From: Protaetiibacter intestinalis
GTDB taxonomy: Bacteria > Actinomycetota > Actinomycetes > Actinomycetales > Microbacteriaceae
Reading direction: 5' to 3'
DNA length: 64,000 nucleotides
NCBI RefSeq assembly: GCF_003627075.1
Contig: NZ_CP032630.1
Span: 2,790,001 to 2,854,000 of the forward strand
Every line of letters begins with the position of its first letter. The first letter of the stretch is position 1. The notes under the pieces were generated by a model. It saw nothing but the letters and a program-made list of their open reading frames with translations. It ran no database searches and was not told the origin of the DNA. Shown here piece by piece: positions 9,329 to 19,675 of the stretch. A program made the position numbers and the translations under genes.

Positions 9329-9883
9329 ATGGAACCGTTCCCCGTCGTCGAGTTCCCCGATCCCGTGCGTCAGGCCATGCGCCTCGACGGGGAGCTGTTC
9401 CGTCTCGGTGACGCGTTCGTGCCCGTCGGGATGCCCGAGTGCCCGGAGCTGCGGGCCGCCGCCGCGATCGCGGGACGCTCGCGGCGCCTCATCCCGGCCC
9501 GGGCCACCGCGTCGTGGATCTGGGGCGCCGCGCTCCTCCCGGCGCTCCGCCCCGAGTTCGTCGTCGACACCGGGGCGCGGTGGGCACCCGTGCCGGGCGA
9601 GGGCATCGACGTCGTCGAGACCGTGATCCGGCCGGGCGAGACGGTCGACTGCGGCGGCGTCGCGGTCACCTCGCCGTTGCGCACCGCCGTCGACCTCGCC
9701 CGGTTCCGGATGCCGTTCACCCTCGTCGACGCCGAGCAGGTGCGTACCCTCGCCGCACTCGGGGGCTTCGGACTCGCCGAGGCGCTCGCGTCCCTCGAGG
9801 AGGCGCGGCACCTCGCGGGCAAGCTGCTCGCGGTCGAGCGGCTCACCGCGACGCTCGCGGATCAGCCCGAGTTGACCCGGTAG
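9329..9883 (+). CDS. AbiEi-antitoxin-like C-terminal domain protein
   Basis: 184 aa. The central motif (AVTSPLRTAVDLARF, about 112-126) and the preceding GETVDCGG strand resemble the DNA-binding-linked domain of type IV AbiEi-like antitoxins common in actinobacteria. No obvious N-terminal winged helix and no DUF559 nuclease tail are seen, and no toxin gene lies beside it, so it may be a solitary or reduced member. It converges on relA with a 22-bp overlap. Family call is by motif memory only. Confidence 0.5.
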   Translation: MEPFPVVEFPDPVRQAMRLDGELFRLGDAFVPVGMPECPELRAAAAIAGRSRRLIPARATASWIWGAALLPALRPEFVVDTGARWAPVPGEGIDVVETVIRPGETVDCGGVAVTSPLRTAVDLARFRMPFTLVDAEQVRTLAALGGFGLAEALASLEEARHLAGKLLAVERLTATLADQPELTR

Positions 9884-12114
9884 ACGTCGTAGACGGTGTC
9901 GATGCGGCGCACCGCGTTGAGCAGCCGGTCGAGGTGCACGGTGTCGCCCATCTCGAACACGTAGCGGCTGATCGCGAGACGGTCGCTCGAGGTCGACACG
10001 TTGGCGGACAGGATGTTCACGTGGTGCTCGGAGAGCACACGGGTGATGTCCGAGAGCAGCCCGGCGCGGTCGAGCGCCTCCACCTGGATCTGCACGAGGA
10101 ACAGGCTCGACGAGGTCGGCGCCCACTGCACGTCGATCATGCGGTCGGGCTCGGCGAGCAGCGACTTCACGTTGACGCAGTCGGAGCGGTGCACCGAGAC
10201 GCCCGCGCCGCGCGTCACGAACCCCACGATGTCGTCGCCCGGCACCGGGGTGCAGCACTTCGCGAGCTTCACGAGGATGTCGGGGGCCCCGCGCACGAGC
10301 ACGCCCGAGTCGCTCGGCCGCAGCGCCCGCCCGCGGGACCGGGGCGTGAAGGCGAGGGTCTCCTCCTCGGCCTCCACCTCGGTCTGCAGCGAGGCGAGCA
10401 CCTTCTCGATGACCGACTGGGTCGACACATGGCCCTCGCCGACGGCGGCGTAGAGCGCGTCGACGGAGTCGTACCGCATCTGCGCGGCGACACCCGTCAC
10501 GACGTCCTGGCTCATGAGCTTCTGCAGCGGCAGGTTCTGCTTGCGCATCGCGCGGGCGATCGAGTCCTTGCCCTGCTCGATCGCCTCCTCGCGGCGCTCC
10601 TTCGTGAACCAGCCGCGGATCTTGTTGCGGGCGCGCGCCGACTTGACGAAGGCGAGCCAGTCCTGGCTCGGGCCGGCATCCGGGTTCTTGGAGGTGAAGA
10701 TCTCGACGACGTCGCCCGAGCCGAGGCTCGACTCGAGCGGCACGAGGCGGCCGTTGACCTTCGCGCCCATCGTGCGGTTGCCGATCTCGGTGTGCACGGC
10801 GTAGGCGAAGTCGACCGGCGTCGCCCCCGCGGGCAGGCCGATGACCTTCCCCTGCGGCGTGAAGACGTAGACCTCCTTCGCCCCGATCTCGAAGCGCAGG
10901 TTGTCGAGGAACTCGCCCGGGTCGGAGGTCTCGGCCTGCCAGTCGCTGATGTGCGCGAGCCACGCCATCTCGCTGCCGGCCTGCCCCTTGTCGTCGGCGT
11001 GCCCGGCGGCGACCCGCTCCTTGTACTTCCAGTGCGCCGCGACGCCGAACTCTGCGCGCTGGTGCATCTCGTGGGTGCGGATCTGGATCTCGACGGCGCG
11101 GCCCTTGGGGCCGATGACCGTCGTGTGCAGCGACTGGTAGAGGTTGAACTTCGGCGTCGCGATGTAGTCCTTGAAGCGGCCCGGGATCGGGCTCCAGCGG
11201 GCGTGGATCGCGCCGAGCACCCCGTAGCAGTCGCGGATCGAGCCGACGAGCACGCGGATGCCGACGAGGTCGTAGATCTCGTCGAACTCGCGGCCGCGCA
11301 GCACCATCTTCTGGTAGATCGAGTAGTACTGCTTCGGACGCCCGACGACCTGCCCCTTGATGCGAGAGGAGCGCAGATCCTCGTTCACGGCGTCGATCAC
11401 CTGCTGCACGAACTCCTCGCGCTGCGGCGTGCGGTCGCGCACCATGCTCTCGATCTCGACGTACAGCTTCGGGTAGAGCACGGCGAAGCTGAGGTCCTCG
11501 AGCTCCCACTTGATGGCCTGGATGCCGAGCCGGTGCGCGAGCGGCGCGTAGATCTCGAGCGTCTCCTGCGCCTTGCGGGCCGCCGACTCCTGCGGCACGA
11601 AGCCCCAGGTGCGGGCGTTGTGCAGGCGGTCGGCGAGCTTGATGATGAGCACCCGGATGTCCTTCGACATCGCGACGACCATCTTGCGCACCGTCTCGGC
11701 CTGCGCCGAGTCGCCGTACTTGAGCTTGTCGAGCTTGGTGACGCCGTCGACGAGCATCGCGATCTCGTCGCCGAAGTCGGCCCGCAGCAGGTCGAGGGTG
11801 TACTCGGTGTCCTCGACGGTGTCGTGCAGCAGGGCGGCCGCGATCGTCTTCGGTCCGATGCCGAGGTCGGCCAGGATCTGGGCGACGGCGACCGGGTGCG
11901 TGATGTACGGCTCGCCGCTGCGCCGCTTCTGCCCGTCGTGGGCGCGTTCGGCCGCGCTGTACGCGCGCTCGATGAGCGCGAGGTCGGCCTTCGGGTGGTG
12001 GGAGCGCACCGTCTTCAGCAGCCGGTCCACCGCCCCGGTGGGCTGCGCGCGGGAGAACAGCCGCGGCAGGAGGGCGCGGCGGGATGCGATGCCCTGTGTC
12101 GCCTCGGTGCTCAT
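9862..12114 (-). CDS. relA: Bifunctional (p)ppGpp synthetase/hydrolase (Rel/RSH)
   Basis: Makes and degrades (p)ppGpp in the stringent response. 750 aa, full length. The HD hydrolase domain shows ITHPVAVAQILADLG and LLHDTVEDTEYTLD. The synthetase domain shows YQSLHTTVIGPKGRAVEIQ and IRTHEMHQRAEFGVAAHWKY. TGS follows (VYVFTPQGKVIGLPAGATPV), then the helical and CC regions with CCTPVPGDDIVGFVTRG, and a C-terminal ACT domain (VEALDRAGLLSDITRVLSEH). Both active sites look intact, so it should be bifunctional. It is the last gene of the pdxS-to-relA run, 55 bp after secF. Confidence 0.97.
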   Translation of the reverse strand: MSTEATQGIASRRALLPRLFSRAQPTGAVDRLLKTVRSHHPKADLALIERAYSAAERAHDGQKRRSGEPYITHPVAVAQILADLGIGPKTIAAALLHDTVEDTEYTLDLLRADFGDEIAMLVDGVTKLDKLKYGDSAQAETVRKMVVAMSKDIRVLIIKLADRLHNARTWGFVPQESAARKAQETLEIYAPLAHRLGIQAIKWELEDLSFAVLYPKLYVEIESMVRDRTPQREEFVQQVIDAVNEDLRSSRIKGQVVGRPKQYYSIYQKMVLRGREFDEIYDLVGIRVLVGSIRDCYGVLGAIHARWSPIPGRFKDYIATPKFNLYQSLHTTVIGPKGRAVEIQIRTHEMHQRAEFGVAAHWKYKERVAAGHADDKGQAGSEMAWLAHISDWQAETSDPGEFLDNLRFEIGAKEVYVFTPQGKVIGLPAGATPVDFAYAVHTEIGNRTMGAKVNGRLVPLESSLGSGDVVEIFTSKNPDAGPSQDWLAFVKSARARNKIRGWFTKERREEAIEQGKDSIARAMRKQNLPLQKLMSQDVVTGVAAQMRYDSVDALYAAVGEGHVSTQSVIEKVLASLQTEVEAEEETLAFTPRSRGRALRPSDSGVLVRGAPDILVKLAKCCTPVPGDDIVGFVTRGAGVSVHRSDCVNVKSLLAEPDRMIDVQWAPTSSSLFLVQIQVEALDRAGLLSDITRVLSEHHVNILSANVSTSSDRLAISRYVFEMGDTVHLDRLLNAVRRIDTVYDVYRVNSG

Positions 12115-12169
12115 CGCGCGCGTCCTCCCCGGACCTCGATTCTAGGAGGGAAGGACGCGCGCGACCGGA

Positions 12170-13183
12170 TCAGGCTGCCGCCTTCGCCCGAAGCTGAAGG
12201 GCGCGCTTGTCGCGCTTGGCGATCTCGGGCTCGCGCTCGCGGAACGTCGCGTAGAGCGGCGCGCCGAACGCGGGCGTCGAGTAGGTGCCCGCGACGGTGC
12301 CGACGAGGAGCGCGAGCGAGATGTCGCGCAGCGTGTCGGCGCCCAGCACGAACGCCCCGATGAACAGGATCGCGGCGACCGGGAGGGCCGCGACGACACC
12401 CGTGTTGATGGAGCGGATGAGCGTCTGGTTGACCGCGAGGTTGACCGCCTCGCCGAAGGTCCGGTTGGACTCGTCGCCGAGCTCCGCGGTGTTCTCGCGG
12501 ATCTTGTCGAACACGACGACCGTGTCGTAGAGCGAGTACCCGAGGATCGTCAGGAAGCCGATGACGGCCGCCGGGGTGATCTCCCAGCCGGTCGCCGCGT
12601 AGATGCCGACCGTCACGATGAGGTCGTGCAGGAGCTTGAGGATCGCCGCGATCGACATCTTCCAGGTGCGGAAGTACAGCGCCATGAAGACGAGGGCGAG
12701 CAGCACGAACACGCCGAGGGCGCGTAGCGCGCTCGAGGTGATGTCGGCGCCCCAGGTCGCGCCGATGAACGACGAGGACACGGATTCGGTGCCGTACGCG
12801 TCCTGCAGTTTCGTCGTGATGGAGCTCGTCTGCGGGTCGGTCAGCTGGTCGGTCTGCACGCGCACGCCGTCGTCGCCGACGACCGTCACGTGCACGACGG
12901 CACCCGGCACGACCTCCTGCACGGCCTGCTCGGCGAGCGAGGTGTCGACCGGCAGGTGCTCCTCGGCGACCTCGGAGACGAGGAACTGCGATCCGCCGCG
13001 GAACTCGATGCCGAAGTTGAAGCCGGCGAGGAAGTCCCCGCCGCCGCGGATGAACGGCACCGCGATCGAGAGCGCCATGAGCACGCCCGCGATGAGGAAC
13101 CAGATGCGGCGGCGACCGACGAAATCGACGCTGCGCTCGCCCGTGTAGAGGTCGTTTCCGAGACGCTGGAACGGTCCGGCCAT
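12170..13183 (-). CDS. secF: Protein translocase subunit SecF
   Basis: Works with SecD to drive late steps of Sec-dependent export using the proton gradient. 337 aa with six predicted membrane helices, the first at about 29-48. The first periplasmic loop carries the SecF signature FNFGIEFRGGSQF. The ATG at 13181-13183 overlaps the secD stop by one base. The product starts MAGPFQRLGNDLYTGERSVD, normal for the family; in-frame sequence upstream belongs to secD's other frame. Confidence 0.96.
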   Translation of the reverse strand: MAGPFQRLGNDLYTGERSVDFVGRRRIWFLIAGVLMALSIAVPFIRGGGDFLAGFNFGIEFRGGSQFLVSEVAEEHLPVDTSLAEQAVQEVVPGAVVHVTVVGDDGVRVQTDQLTDPQTSSITTKLQDAYGTESVSSSFIGATWGADITSSALRALGVFVLLALVFMALYFRTWKMSIAAILKLLHDLIVTVGIYAATGWEITPAAVIGFLTILGYSLYDTVVVFDKIRENTAELGDESNRTFGEAVNLAVNQTLIRSINTGVVAALPVAAILFIGAFVLGADTLRDISLALLVGTVAGTYSTPAFGAPLYATFREREPEIAKRDKRALQLRAKAAA

Positions 13184-14913
13184 CAGCGTGACCCCTTCTT
13201 CTCGGTCGACGGCTTCGAGGCGGCGAGCTCGGCGGCCTTGCGCTCGGCGATCGTCTGGCGGCGCTCGGCCTCGCGGCTCGCACCGGCACGACGGGCGTCC
13301 TTCGAGACGCGGAACTCGGCGCGGCCGCGGTAGACGGCGCCGAGCGCCGTCGGGTCGAGGCCGGTCGCCGGATGCCCGCTCGAGAAGAACCTCGTGGAGG
13401 CCATGAGCTGCAGCACGGGGTGCGTGAACAGGATGACGATGATGACGTCGATCACGGTCGTGACGCCGAGCGTGAGGGCGAAGCCGCGCACGGAGCCGAC
13501 GGCGAGGATGAACAGGATGACCGCGGAGAGCAGATTGACGCTCTTGGCCGCGAGCACGGTACGCAGCGCCCGCTTCCAACCGGCCTCGACGGCGCCGACG
13601 AGCCCGCGTCCGTCGCGCAGCTCGTCGCGGATGCGCTCGAAGTACACGATGAACGAGTCGGCCGTGAAGCCGATCGCGACGATGAGGCCCGCGACGCCCG
13701 CGAGCGAGAGCCGGTAGCCCTCGCGCCAGGACAGGATGTTCACCACGAGGTAGGTGATGATCGCGGCCACGACGAGCGAGGCGATCGTGACGGTGCCGAG
13801 CAGCCGGTATTGGAACAGCGAGTACACGAACACGAGCACGAGGCCGATGAGGCCCGCGATGAGTCCCGACTGCAGCTGCGTCTGACCGAGGGTCGCCGAG
13901 ATGGTGTCGCGGCTCTCGACCTGGAAGCCCACCGGCAGCGCGCCGTACTTGAGCTGGTCGGCGAGCGTCTTGGCGCTCTCCTGCGTGAAGGATCCGGAGA
14001 TCTCGGGGCGGCCGTCGGTGATGACGGCGTTGGTCGTCGGCGCCGAGATCACCTGGCCGTCCAGCACGATCGCGAACTGGTTGCGCACACCGTCGAGACC
14101 GTAGAGCCGCGTCGTGACATCCGCGAACTGCTGGGTGCCCTCGGCGTTGAAGGTGATGACGACGGCCCACTCGCCCGTCGTGGCGCCCGTGCTCGTGGTC
14201 TTGAGCTGTGCCGCCGCGTCGCTGATCGTCGCGCCCTGCACCTCGGCCGGGCCGAGCAGGAACTTGACGGTGCCGGAGTTGTCGCAGGTGATGAGGGGTT
14301 CGTCGACGGGAGCCGCGTTGGCACCGGACCCGGTGACCTGGTCGCACGTGAACGCGTCGTACTTCGCCTGCAGCTCCGGGGTCACCCACGCGAGGTCGGA
14401 GCCGTCGGTCGGCGTCGCGGTCGGCGTGGACTCGGCCGTCGGCTCGTCCGTGGGGGTCGGCGTGGCGGTCGCGTCGGGGTCGTCGGTGCTCGTCGCGGAT
14501 GCGGTCGCCGTGGGCTGCCCGGTGAGGAGCACCGCCCGGAACTCGAGCTTGGCGGACTGCTGGATGCGGTCGAGGGTCGCCTGGTCCGGGGTCGTGCCGG
14601 GGATCGCGATGACGATCTTGTCGCCGCCCTGGGTGGAGATCTCGGCCTCCGAGACGCCCGCCGCATCGATGCGGTTGCGGATGATCTCGACCGACTGCTG
14701 CAACTGCTCCTCGGTGACCGTCTCGCCGTCCTCGAGGGTGGGCGTCAGGATGATCTGGGTGCCGCCGTCGAGGTCGAGCGCGAGCTTCGGGGTCCAGCCC
14801 CAGCCCCAGAACAGGGCGCCGGCGGTCTGCAGCCCGAGGAGCAGGGCGATGAGCACGCCCAGCCAGGTGAGTGAGCGCCAGGCCTTGCGGACCGGCGTGG
14901 AACGTACGGCCAC
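13183..14913 (-). CDS. secD: Protein translocase subunit SecD
   Basis: Partner of SecF. 576 aa: N-terminal membrane helix (about 13-34), the SecD signature LALDLDGGTQIILTP, periplasmic P1 base and head domains, then five membrane helices in the C-terminal half (for example SGLIAGLIGLVLVFVYSLF, ILSWREGYRLSLAGVAGLIV, AIGFTADSFIVYFERIRDEL). The P1 region contains an actinobacterial insertion very rich in Thr/Pro/Asp/Ala (about 135-175, DDPDATATPTPTDEPTAE), probably a disordered extracytoplasmic linker. yajC ends three bases before its start. Confidence 0.96.
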   Translation of the reverse strand: MAVRSTPVRKAWRSLTWLGVLIALLLGLQTAGALFWGWGWTPKLALDLDGGTQIILTPTLEDGETVTEEQLQQSVEIIRNRIDAAGVSEAEISTQGGDKIVIAIPGTTPDQATLDRIQQSAKLEFRAVLLTGQPTATASATSTDDPDATATPTPTDEPTAESTPTATPTDGSDLAWVTPELQAKYDAFTCDQVTGSGANAAPVDEPLITCDNSGTVKFLLGPAEVQGATISDAAAQLKTTSTGATTGEWAVVITFNAEGTQQFADVTTRLYGLDGVRNQFAIVLDGQVISAPTTNAVITDGRPEISGSFTQESAKTLADQLKYGALPVGFQVESRDTISATLGQTQLQSGLIAGLIGLVLVFVYSLFQYRLLGTVTIASLVVAAIITYLVVNILSWREGYRLSLAGVAGLIVAIGFTADSFIVYFERIRDELRDGRGLVGAVEAGWKRALRTVLAAKSVNLLSAVILFILAVGSVRGFALTLGVTTVIDVIIVILFTHPVLQLMASTRFFSSGHPATGLDPTALGAVYRGRAEFRVSKDARRAGASREAERRQTIAERKAAELAASKPSTEKKGSR

Positions 14914-14916
14914 GGC

Positions 14917-15345
14917 CTACTCTGCGGTCTCGGTGGGCTTGGTGCGCGAACGCTTGGGCTTCTCGACGCGCTCGCCGAACTCGGGCTCGGCGGCGTCATC
15001 GGAGGTCTCGGCCACGGCATCCTCGACGGAGGCGTCCGCGTCGTCGCTCACGATGTCCTCGTCGGCGTGCTCCTGCTCCTCCGGCGTGACGACGCGTGCC
15101 ACCGTCTGACGGTGCACGCGCAGCTTCGTACCGGGGGTCGTCTCGATGATCGCCTCGTTCTTCTCGTCGTCGATCGAGATGAGCGTGCCGTAGATGCCGT
15201 GCTGCGTCATGATCTCGGCGCCGGGCACGAGCTTGGTCTGCATCTCCTCGGCCTCCGCCTTGCGCTTCTTCGAGTTGCGCCAGGTGAAGAAGATCATCAC
15301 CACCAGGAGGCCGAACAGCAGGATGAGAAGCGGATCGAATGGCAT
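14917..15345 (-). CDS. yajC: Preprotein translocase accessory subunit YajC
   Basis: Small membrane partner of SecDF. 142 aa: one N-terminal helix (about 5-21, LLILLFGLLVVMIFFTW), then the conserved basic segment RNSKKRKAEAEEMQTKLVPG and EIMTQHGIYGTLISIDDEKN. The C-terminal 50 residues are an acidic, Asp/Glu/Ala-rich tail longer than in E. coli YajC, as seen in other actinobacteria. Start ATG with AGGAG/GAGG just upstream. First gene of the sec trio, 75 bp after ruvB. Confidence 0.95.
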   Translation of the reverse strand: MPFDPLLILLFGLLVVMIFFTWRNSKKRKAEAEEMQTKLVPGAEIMTQHGIYGTLISIDDEKNEAIIETTPGTKLRVHRQTVARVVTPEEQEHADEDIVSDDADASVEDAVAETSDDAAEPEFGERVEKPKRSRTKPTETAE

Positions 15346-15420
15346 GAGAGGAGGAAGGCCTTCCGGGAATGTGAGGAATCGCGCAGAGCCTACGGAGCGA
15401 GGCTGGACGGTTCCACAGAA

Positions 15421-16461
15421 TCATACGTCATCGTCGAACAGCGTCCCGGCGACGGCGGCGCCGCGCACGGGAGGCCGCATCCCCCGGTGCTCCCAGGCGC
15501 GCGGCGTGGCGACGCGCCCGCGCGGGGTGCGGCTGATCATCCCGATCCGCACGAGGAACGGTTCGACGACCGACTCGACCGTCTCGGGCTCCTCGCCCAC
15601 CGACACGGCGAGGGTCGAGAGCCCCACCGGCCCGCCGTCGAAGCGGCTCAGGATGGCGTCGAGCACGGCCCGGTCGAGGCGGTCGAGCCCGAGCGGGTCG
15701 ACGTCGTAGAGCTCGAGCGCCGCCCGCACCGACTCGCGGTCGGCGGGGCGCCCGTGCACGAGCGCGTAGTCGCGCACGCGGCGCAGCAGCCGGTTGGCGA
15801 TGCGCGGGGTGCCGCGGCTGCGCGAGGCGATCTCGATGCGGGCGTCCGCCGGCAGCTCGAGGCCGAGCAGCCGCGCGGCACGCGCGAGCACCTCGTCGAG
15901 CTCGGCGTCGTCGTAGAACTCGAGGTGCGCCGTGAACCCGAAGCGGTCGCGCAGCGGATTCGGCAGCAGGCCCGAGCGGGTCGTGGCGCCGACGAGGGTG
16001 AACGGCGCGAGGTCGAGCGGGATGCTCGTCGCGCCCGCCCCCTTGCCGACCATGATGTCGATGCGGAAGTCCTCCATCGCGAGATAGAGCATCTCCTCGG
16101 CGCTGCGCGCCATGCGGTGGATCTCGTCGATGAACAGCACCTCGCCGGGCACCAGGCTCGACAGCAGCGCCGCGAGGTCGCCCGCGTGCTGGATGGCGGG
16201 GCCGCTCGACATGCGCAGCGGGCGGGCGCCCTCGTGGGCGACGATCATCGCGAGCGTCGTCTTGCCGAGGCCGGGCGGGCCCGCGAGCAGGATGTGGTCG
16301 GGCGTGCGCGCCTGGAGCTCCGCCGCCCGCAGCAGCAGCTGGAGCTGGCCGCGCGCCTTCTGCTGGCCGACGAACTCGGCGAGCGAGCGCGGGCGCAGGG
16401 CCCCCTCGAACGCGAGCTCGGCCTCCGACTCGGGCGTCGGCGCGGTGAGCGGATCGGTCAC
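15421..16461 (-). CDS. ruvB: Holliday junction branch-migration helicase RuvB
   Basis: Hexameric AAA+ motor that drives branch migration with RuvA. 346 aa. N-terminal [19 protein letters not shown]; Walker [20 protein letters not shown]; Walker [18 protein letters not shown]; sensor and arginine-finger region [21 protein letters not shown]-terminal winged helix around [20 protein letters not shown]. The ATG overlaps the ruvA stop by four bases (ATGA). All motor motifs intact. Confidence 0.97.
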   Translation of the reverse strand: MTDPLTAPTPESEAELAFEGALRPRSLAEFVGQQKARGQLQLLLRAAELQARTPDHILLAGPPGLGKTTLAMIVAHEGARPLRMSSGPAIQHAGDLAALLSSLVPGEVLFIDEIHRMARSAEEMLYLAMEDFRIDIMVGKGAGATSIPLDLAPFTLVGATTRSGLLPNPLRDRFGFTAHLEFYDDAELDEVLARAARLLGLELPADARIEIASRSRGTPRIANRLLRRVRDYALVHGRPADRESVRAALELYDVDPLGLDRLDRAVLDAILSRFDGGPVGLSTLAVSVGEEPETVESVVEPFLVRIGMISRTPRGRVATPRAWEHRGMRPPVRGAAVAGTLFDDDV

Positions 16462-17069
16462 GACGCCACCCCCGCCCGCTGCGGTCCGAGCCGTGCGAGC
16501 GCCGTGCGCAGCAGGGTCTGCGTGTCGGGTGCGACGCCCTCGGCCTCGGCGAGCAGTTCGTCGACCGTCGCGGTCGCTACGCGCTCGGGCCAGCCGAGGC
16601 CCACGAGGGCGGTCACGACATCCGCGTTCGGGGATGCCGCGGGGGCGACGCGGCCGGGGACGCGCGCGGGGGCGTGCAACTTGCCCGCGAGCGAGACCGT
16701 GATGAGCTTCGCGGTCTTCGGCCCGATGCCGGACACCTTGCGGAACGGGACGTCGTCCTCGGCGGCGACGGCCGCGGCGATCTCGTCGGGGCTCAACTGC
16801 GCGAGCACGCCCTGCGCCGACTTCGGTCCGACACCCGAGACCCCGCGCAGCAGCTCGAAGAGCTCGAGCTCCTCGCGGGACGCGAAGCCGTACAGGCTCA
16901 GCTCGTCCTCCCGGACGATGAGGGCCGTGTGCACGAAGGCCTCGCCGCCCGCCCGCAGGCCCGCGGCGTGCGCCGGGGTGAGCGCGACCGACATGCCGAC
17001 CCCGCCGACCTCGATGACCGCCGAACCCCCCGAGACGTGCAGCACCTGACCGCGGAGACTCGAAATCAT
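16458..17069 (-). CDS. ruvA: Holliday junction DNA-binding protein RuvA
   Basis: Tetrameric junction-binding partner of RuvB. 203 aa: domain I OB fold ([20 protein letters not shown]), domain II tandem helix-hairpin-helix ([20 protein letters not shown] and [19 protein letters not shown]), a Pro/Ala-rich linker and a C-terminal three-helix domain III ([20 protein letters not shown]) that contacts RuvB. It starts three bases after the ruvC stop and overlaps ruvB. Confidence 0.97.
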   Translation of the reverse strand: MISSLRGQVLHVSGGSAVIEVGGVGMSVALTPAHAAGLRAGGEAFVHTALIVREDELSLYGFASREELELFELLRGVSGVGPKSAQGVLAQLSPDEIAAAVAAEDDVPFRKVSGIGPKTAKLITVSLAGKLHAPARVPGRVAPAASPNADVVTALVGLGWPERVATATVDELLAEAEGVAPDTQTLLRTALARLGPQRAGVAS

Positions 17070-17072
17070 GTT

Positions 17073-17633
17073 CTAGAGTCTACGTTTCGCCGACGCCTTC
17101 TCGGCGGCACGCCACGCCCGTTGCGCCGGGGTCAGTCCCCCGGCCTCCCCCGCATCCGGCGCCGTCGCCCCGCCGCGCCAGCCGTGGCAGATCGCGAGGG
17201 CGAGGGCATCGGAGGCGTCGGCGGGCTTCGGCGCCTCGGCGAGGCCCAGCACCCGGGCGACCATCGCACCCACCTGGGCCTTGTCGGCCGAACCGTAGCC
17301 CGTGATGGCCGCCTTCACCTCGCTCGGCGTGTGCAGCGCGACCGCGAGCCCCGCCTCCGCCGCCTTCGCGACGGCGATGCCGCTCGCCTGCGCCGTGCCC
17401 ATCACGGTGCGCAGGTTCTGCTGCGCGAACACCCGCTCGACGGCCACCGCATCCGGGCGGAACTCGGCGATCGCGGCGCCGATGCCCTCCGAGATCGCGA
17501 GCAGACGCGCCGGCAGCTCCGCATCCGCGGGGGTGCGGATGACGCCCACGTGCACGAGCGACACCCGGCGGTCCGGCAGCACGTCGACGATGCCGACGCC
17601 GCACCGGGTGAGCCCGGGGTCGATGCCGAGCAC
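17073..17633 (-). CDS. ruvC: Crossover junction endodeoxyribonuclease RuvC
   Basis: Resolves Holliday junctions by paired nicks. 186 aa. RNase H fold with catalytic acidic residues visible in [26 protein letters not shown] and the C-terminal [12 protein letters not shown]. The GTG at 17631-17633 is the only reasonable start: it is preceded by CTCC-type sequence rather than a Shine-Dalgarno, so translation may depend on coupling to yebC, which ends 24 bases upstream. A basic C-terminal tail ([10 protein letters not shown]) extends the core. Confidence 0.95.
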   Translation of the reverse strand: MLGIDPGLTRCGVGIVDVLPDRRVSLVHVGVIRTPADAELPARLLAISEGIGAAIAEFRPDAVAVERVFAQQNLRTVMGTAQASGIAVAKAAEAGLAVALHTPSEVKAAITGYGSADKAQVGAMVARVLGLAEAPKPADASDALALAICHGWRGGATAPDAGEAGGLTPAQRAWRAAEKASAKRRL

Positions 17634-17657
17634 CCGGAGCGCGGAGGAGGGCGTGGC

Positions 17658-18419
17658 TCAGTCCTCGGCGTCGAGCTCGGCCTGCACCTCGGCCGGGATG
17701 TCGAAGTTGCCGAACACGTTCTGCACGTCGTCGCTGTCCTCGAGGGCATCGATGATGCGGAACACCTTCTTCGCCGTCTCGAGGTCGACCTCGACCTTGA
17801 GGCTCGGCACGAACTCCGCCTCCGCCGAGTCGTAGTCGAGGCCCGCGGCCTGCAGGGCCGTGCGCGCCGCGACGAGCTCCGAGGGGTCGGTGATGACCTC
17901 GAAGCCGCCGCCCTGGTCGACGACGTCCTCGACGCCCGCCTCCATGACGGCCTCGAGGATCGCGTCCTCGGTCACGCCGTCGCCCTTGGTGATCGAGATG
18001 ACGCCCTTGCGCGCGAAGTTGTAGGCGACCGAGCCGGGGTCGGCGAGGGTCGCGCCGTTGCGGCTGAGCGCCGTGCGCACCTCCGCGGCCGCACGGTTCT
18101 TGTTGTCGGTGAGGCACTCGACGAGCAGGGCCACGCCGCCCGGGCCGTAGGCCTCGTACATGATGTTCTGGTAGTCGATCGACTCGCCCGAGATGCCGGC
18201 GCCGCGCTTGATGGCGCGATCGATGTTGTCGTTCGGCACCGAGGTCTTCTTGGCCTTCTGCACGGCGTCGTACAGGGTGGGGTTGCCGGCGAGGTCGGCG
18301 CCGCCCATCTTCGCGGCGACCTCGATGTTCTTGATGAGCTTCGCGAACGACTTCGCCCGACGCGCGTCGATGACCGCCTTCTTGTGCTTGGTCGTCGCCC
18401 ACTTGGAATGCCCGCTCAC
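17658..18419 (-). CDS. YebC/PmpR family protein (TACO1-like)
   Basis: 253 aa, full family length. N-terminal [19 protein letters not shown] and [15 protein letters not shown] are diagnostic; three-domain fold with an acidic C-terminus. Family members are described both as transcription regulators and as translation factors that relieve ribosome stalling; sequence alone does not decide. The GTG at 18417-18419 was chosen because GAGAGGGG precedes it and the product then begins with the conserved SGHSKW. Conserved location before ruvC. Confidence 0.95.
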   Translation of the reverse strand: MSGHSKWATTKHKKAVIDARRAKSFAKLIKNIEVAAKMGGADLAGNPTLYDAVQKAKKTSVPNDNIDRAIKRGAGISGESIDYQNIMYEAYGPGGVALLVECLTDNKNRAAAEVRTALSRNGATLADPGSVAYNFARKGVISITKGDGVTEDAILEAVMEAGVEDVVDQGGGFEVITDPSELVAARTALQAAGLDYDSAEAEFVPSLKVEVDLETAKKVFRIIDALEDSDDVQNVFGNFDIPAEVQAELDAED

Positions 18420-18451
18420 GGTGCCCCTCTCGAAGAAATCCGCCGTCCAGT

Positions 18452-19069
18452 CTAGGGCGCGGCGGGCGCGGGCAGCCGAACCCCCGCCTCGCGGGCCTCG
18501 AGCGCGGCCAGCCGGCGCACGACCTCCGGCTCCCCCGCCTGCCATCCGCGCACCACGTGCGGCGCGATCGCGGCGAGCTCCTTCGCGGGCGCGCCGTCGA
18601 GCGCACGCAGCGCGAGCAGCTGCTCCCCGCCCTCGAGCCGCAGGAGCGCGCGCGTCTCCGCGGCGCGGCGGGCGAAGCGCACGCGCGGCCACAGCCAGAC
18701 GAGCAGCACGATCGCGATGGGCAGCAGCGCGACCCCGACCCCGGCGGCCGTCGCGATGTTTTCGACGATCGTCTGCCCCGCGCGTCCCGCGTCGGCGAGC
18801 GAGCCGCCCGCGCCGGCCGCCGAGTCGAACGGCCCCCGGATGCCGTCGCCGATGAGGGGCACCTCGCCGAGCCGGTCCCCGATCTCGCCCATCGTGCCCT
18901 GGAAGCCGTCGCCCGCCTCCTCGAGCTTCACGAGCACGCCGCCGAGCGCGGCGATCGCGCCGTGCACGGCGACCCCGAGCAGCACGGCGACGATCACGAC
19001 CACGATGGCGACGACGTCCGCCACGATCTGCACGGTGCGGCGGGGGGCGAAGTCCGAGTAGAGGCTCAT
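18452..19069 (-). CDS. Hypothetical membrane protein with two helices
   Basis: 205 aa. N-terminal helix about 14-40 ([20 protein letters not shown]), an extracytoplasmic loop rich in Gly/Ala with [20 protein letters not shown], a second helix about 110-130 ([19 protein letters not shown]), then an Arg/Ala/Leu-rich helical cytoplasmic tail. The loop pattern suggests an amphipathic helix; no enzymatic motif is seen. It sits between pdxT (17 bp) and yebC, so it is probably co-transcribed with them. Function unknown. Confidence 0.8.
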   Translation of the reverse strand: MSLYSDFAPRRTVQIVADVVAIVVVIVAVLLGVAVHGAIAALGGVLVKLEEAGDGFQGTMGEIGDRLGEVPLIGDGIRGPFDSAAGAGGSLADAGRAGQTIVENIATAAGVGVALLPIAIVLLVWLWPRVRFARRAAETRALLRLEGGEQLLALRALDGAPAKELAAIAPHVVRGWQAGEPEVVRRLAALEAREAGVRLPAPAAP

Positions 19070-19086
19070 GCCCCCAGCATGGCCCG

Positions 19087-19675
19087 TCAGGAGGTGGCGC
19101 GCACCCGGTCGAGGAAGCGGGCGTGGAAGCGGTGCTCGCCCGTGACCTCGGGGTGGAAGGAGGTGCCGAGGAGGTTGCCCTGCTCGACGGCGACGATCCG
19201 GCCGTCGGGCAGCGAGGCGAGCACCGTCGCGTTCGCGCCCACGCTCTCGACCACCGGGGCGCGGATGAAGACGGCGTGCACGGGCGGTTCGCCGAGCGCC
19301 GGGACGTCGAGGTCGGTCTCGAAGGAGTCGTTCTGGTTGCCGAAGGCATTGCGGCGCACCGCCACGTCGAGCCCGCCGAAGTTCTGCTGCCCCGCGATGC
19401 CGTCGAGCACGGAGTCGGCGAGCATGATGAGGCCCGCGCAGGTGCCGTAGACGGGCATCCCGGCGGCGATGCGCTCCCGCACCGGCTCCCGCATCCCGAA
19501 CAGGCGGCTCAGCTTGTCGATGACGCTCGACTCGCCGCCGGGCAGCACGAGCCCGGCGACCTCGGCGAGCTCGGACGGGCGGCGCACCGGCACGGCATCC
19601 GCCCCGAGGGCGCCGAGCACCGCGAGGTGCTCGCGCACGTCGCCCTGGAGGGCGAGGACGCCGACCTTCGGCGCG

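Noticed and set aside
9439..12363. 974-codon open frame on the plus strand across relA
   Set aside because: Antisense shadow of relA and the AbiEi-like gene; Arg/Gly/Val-rich, no domain, no ribosome site.
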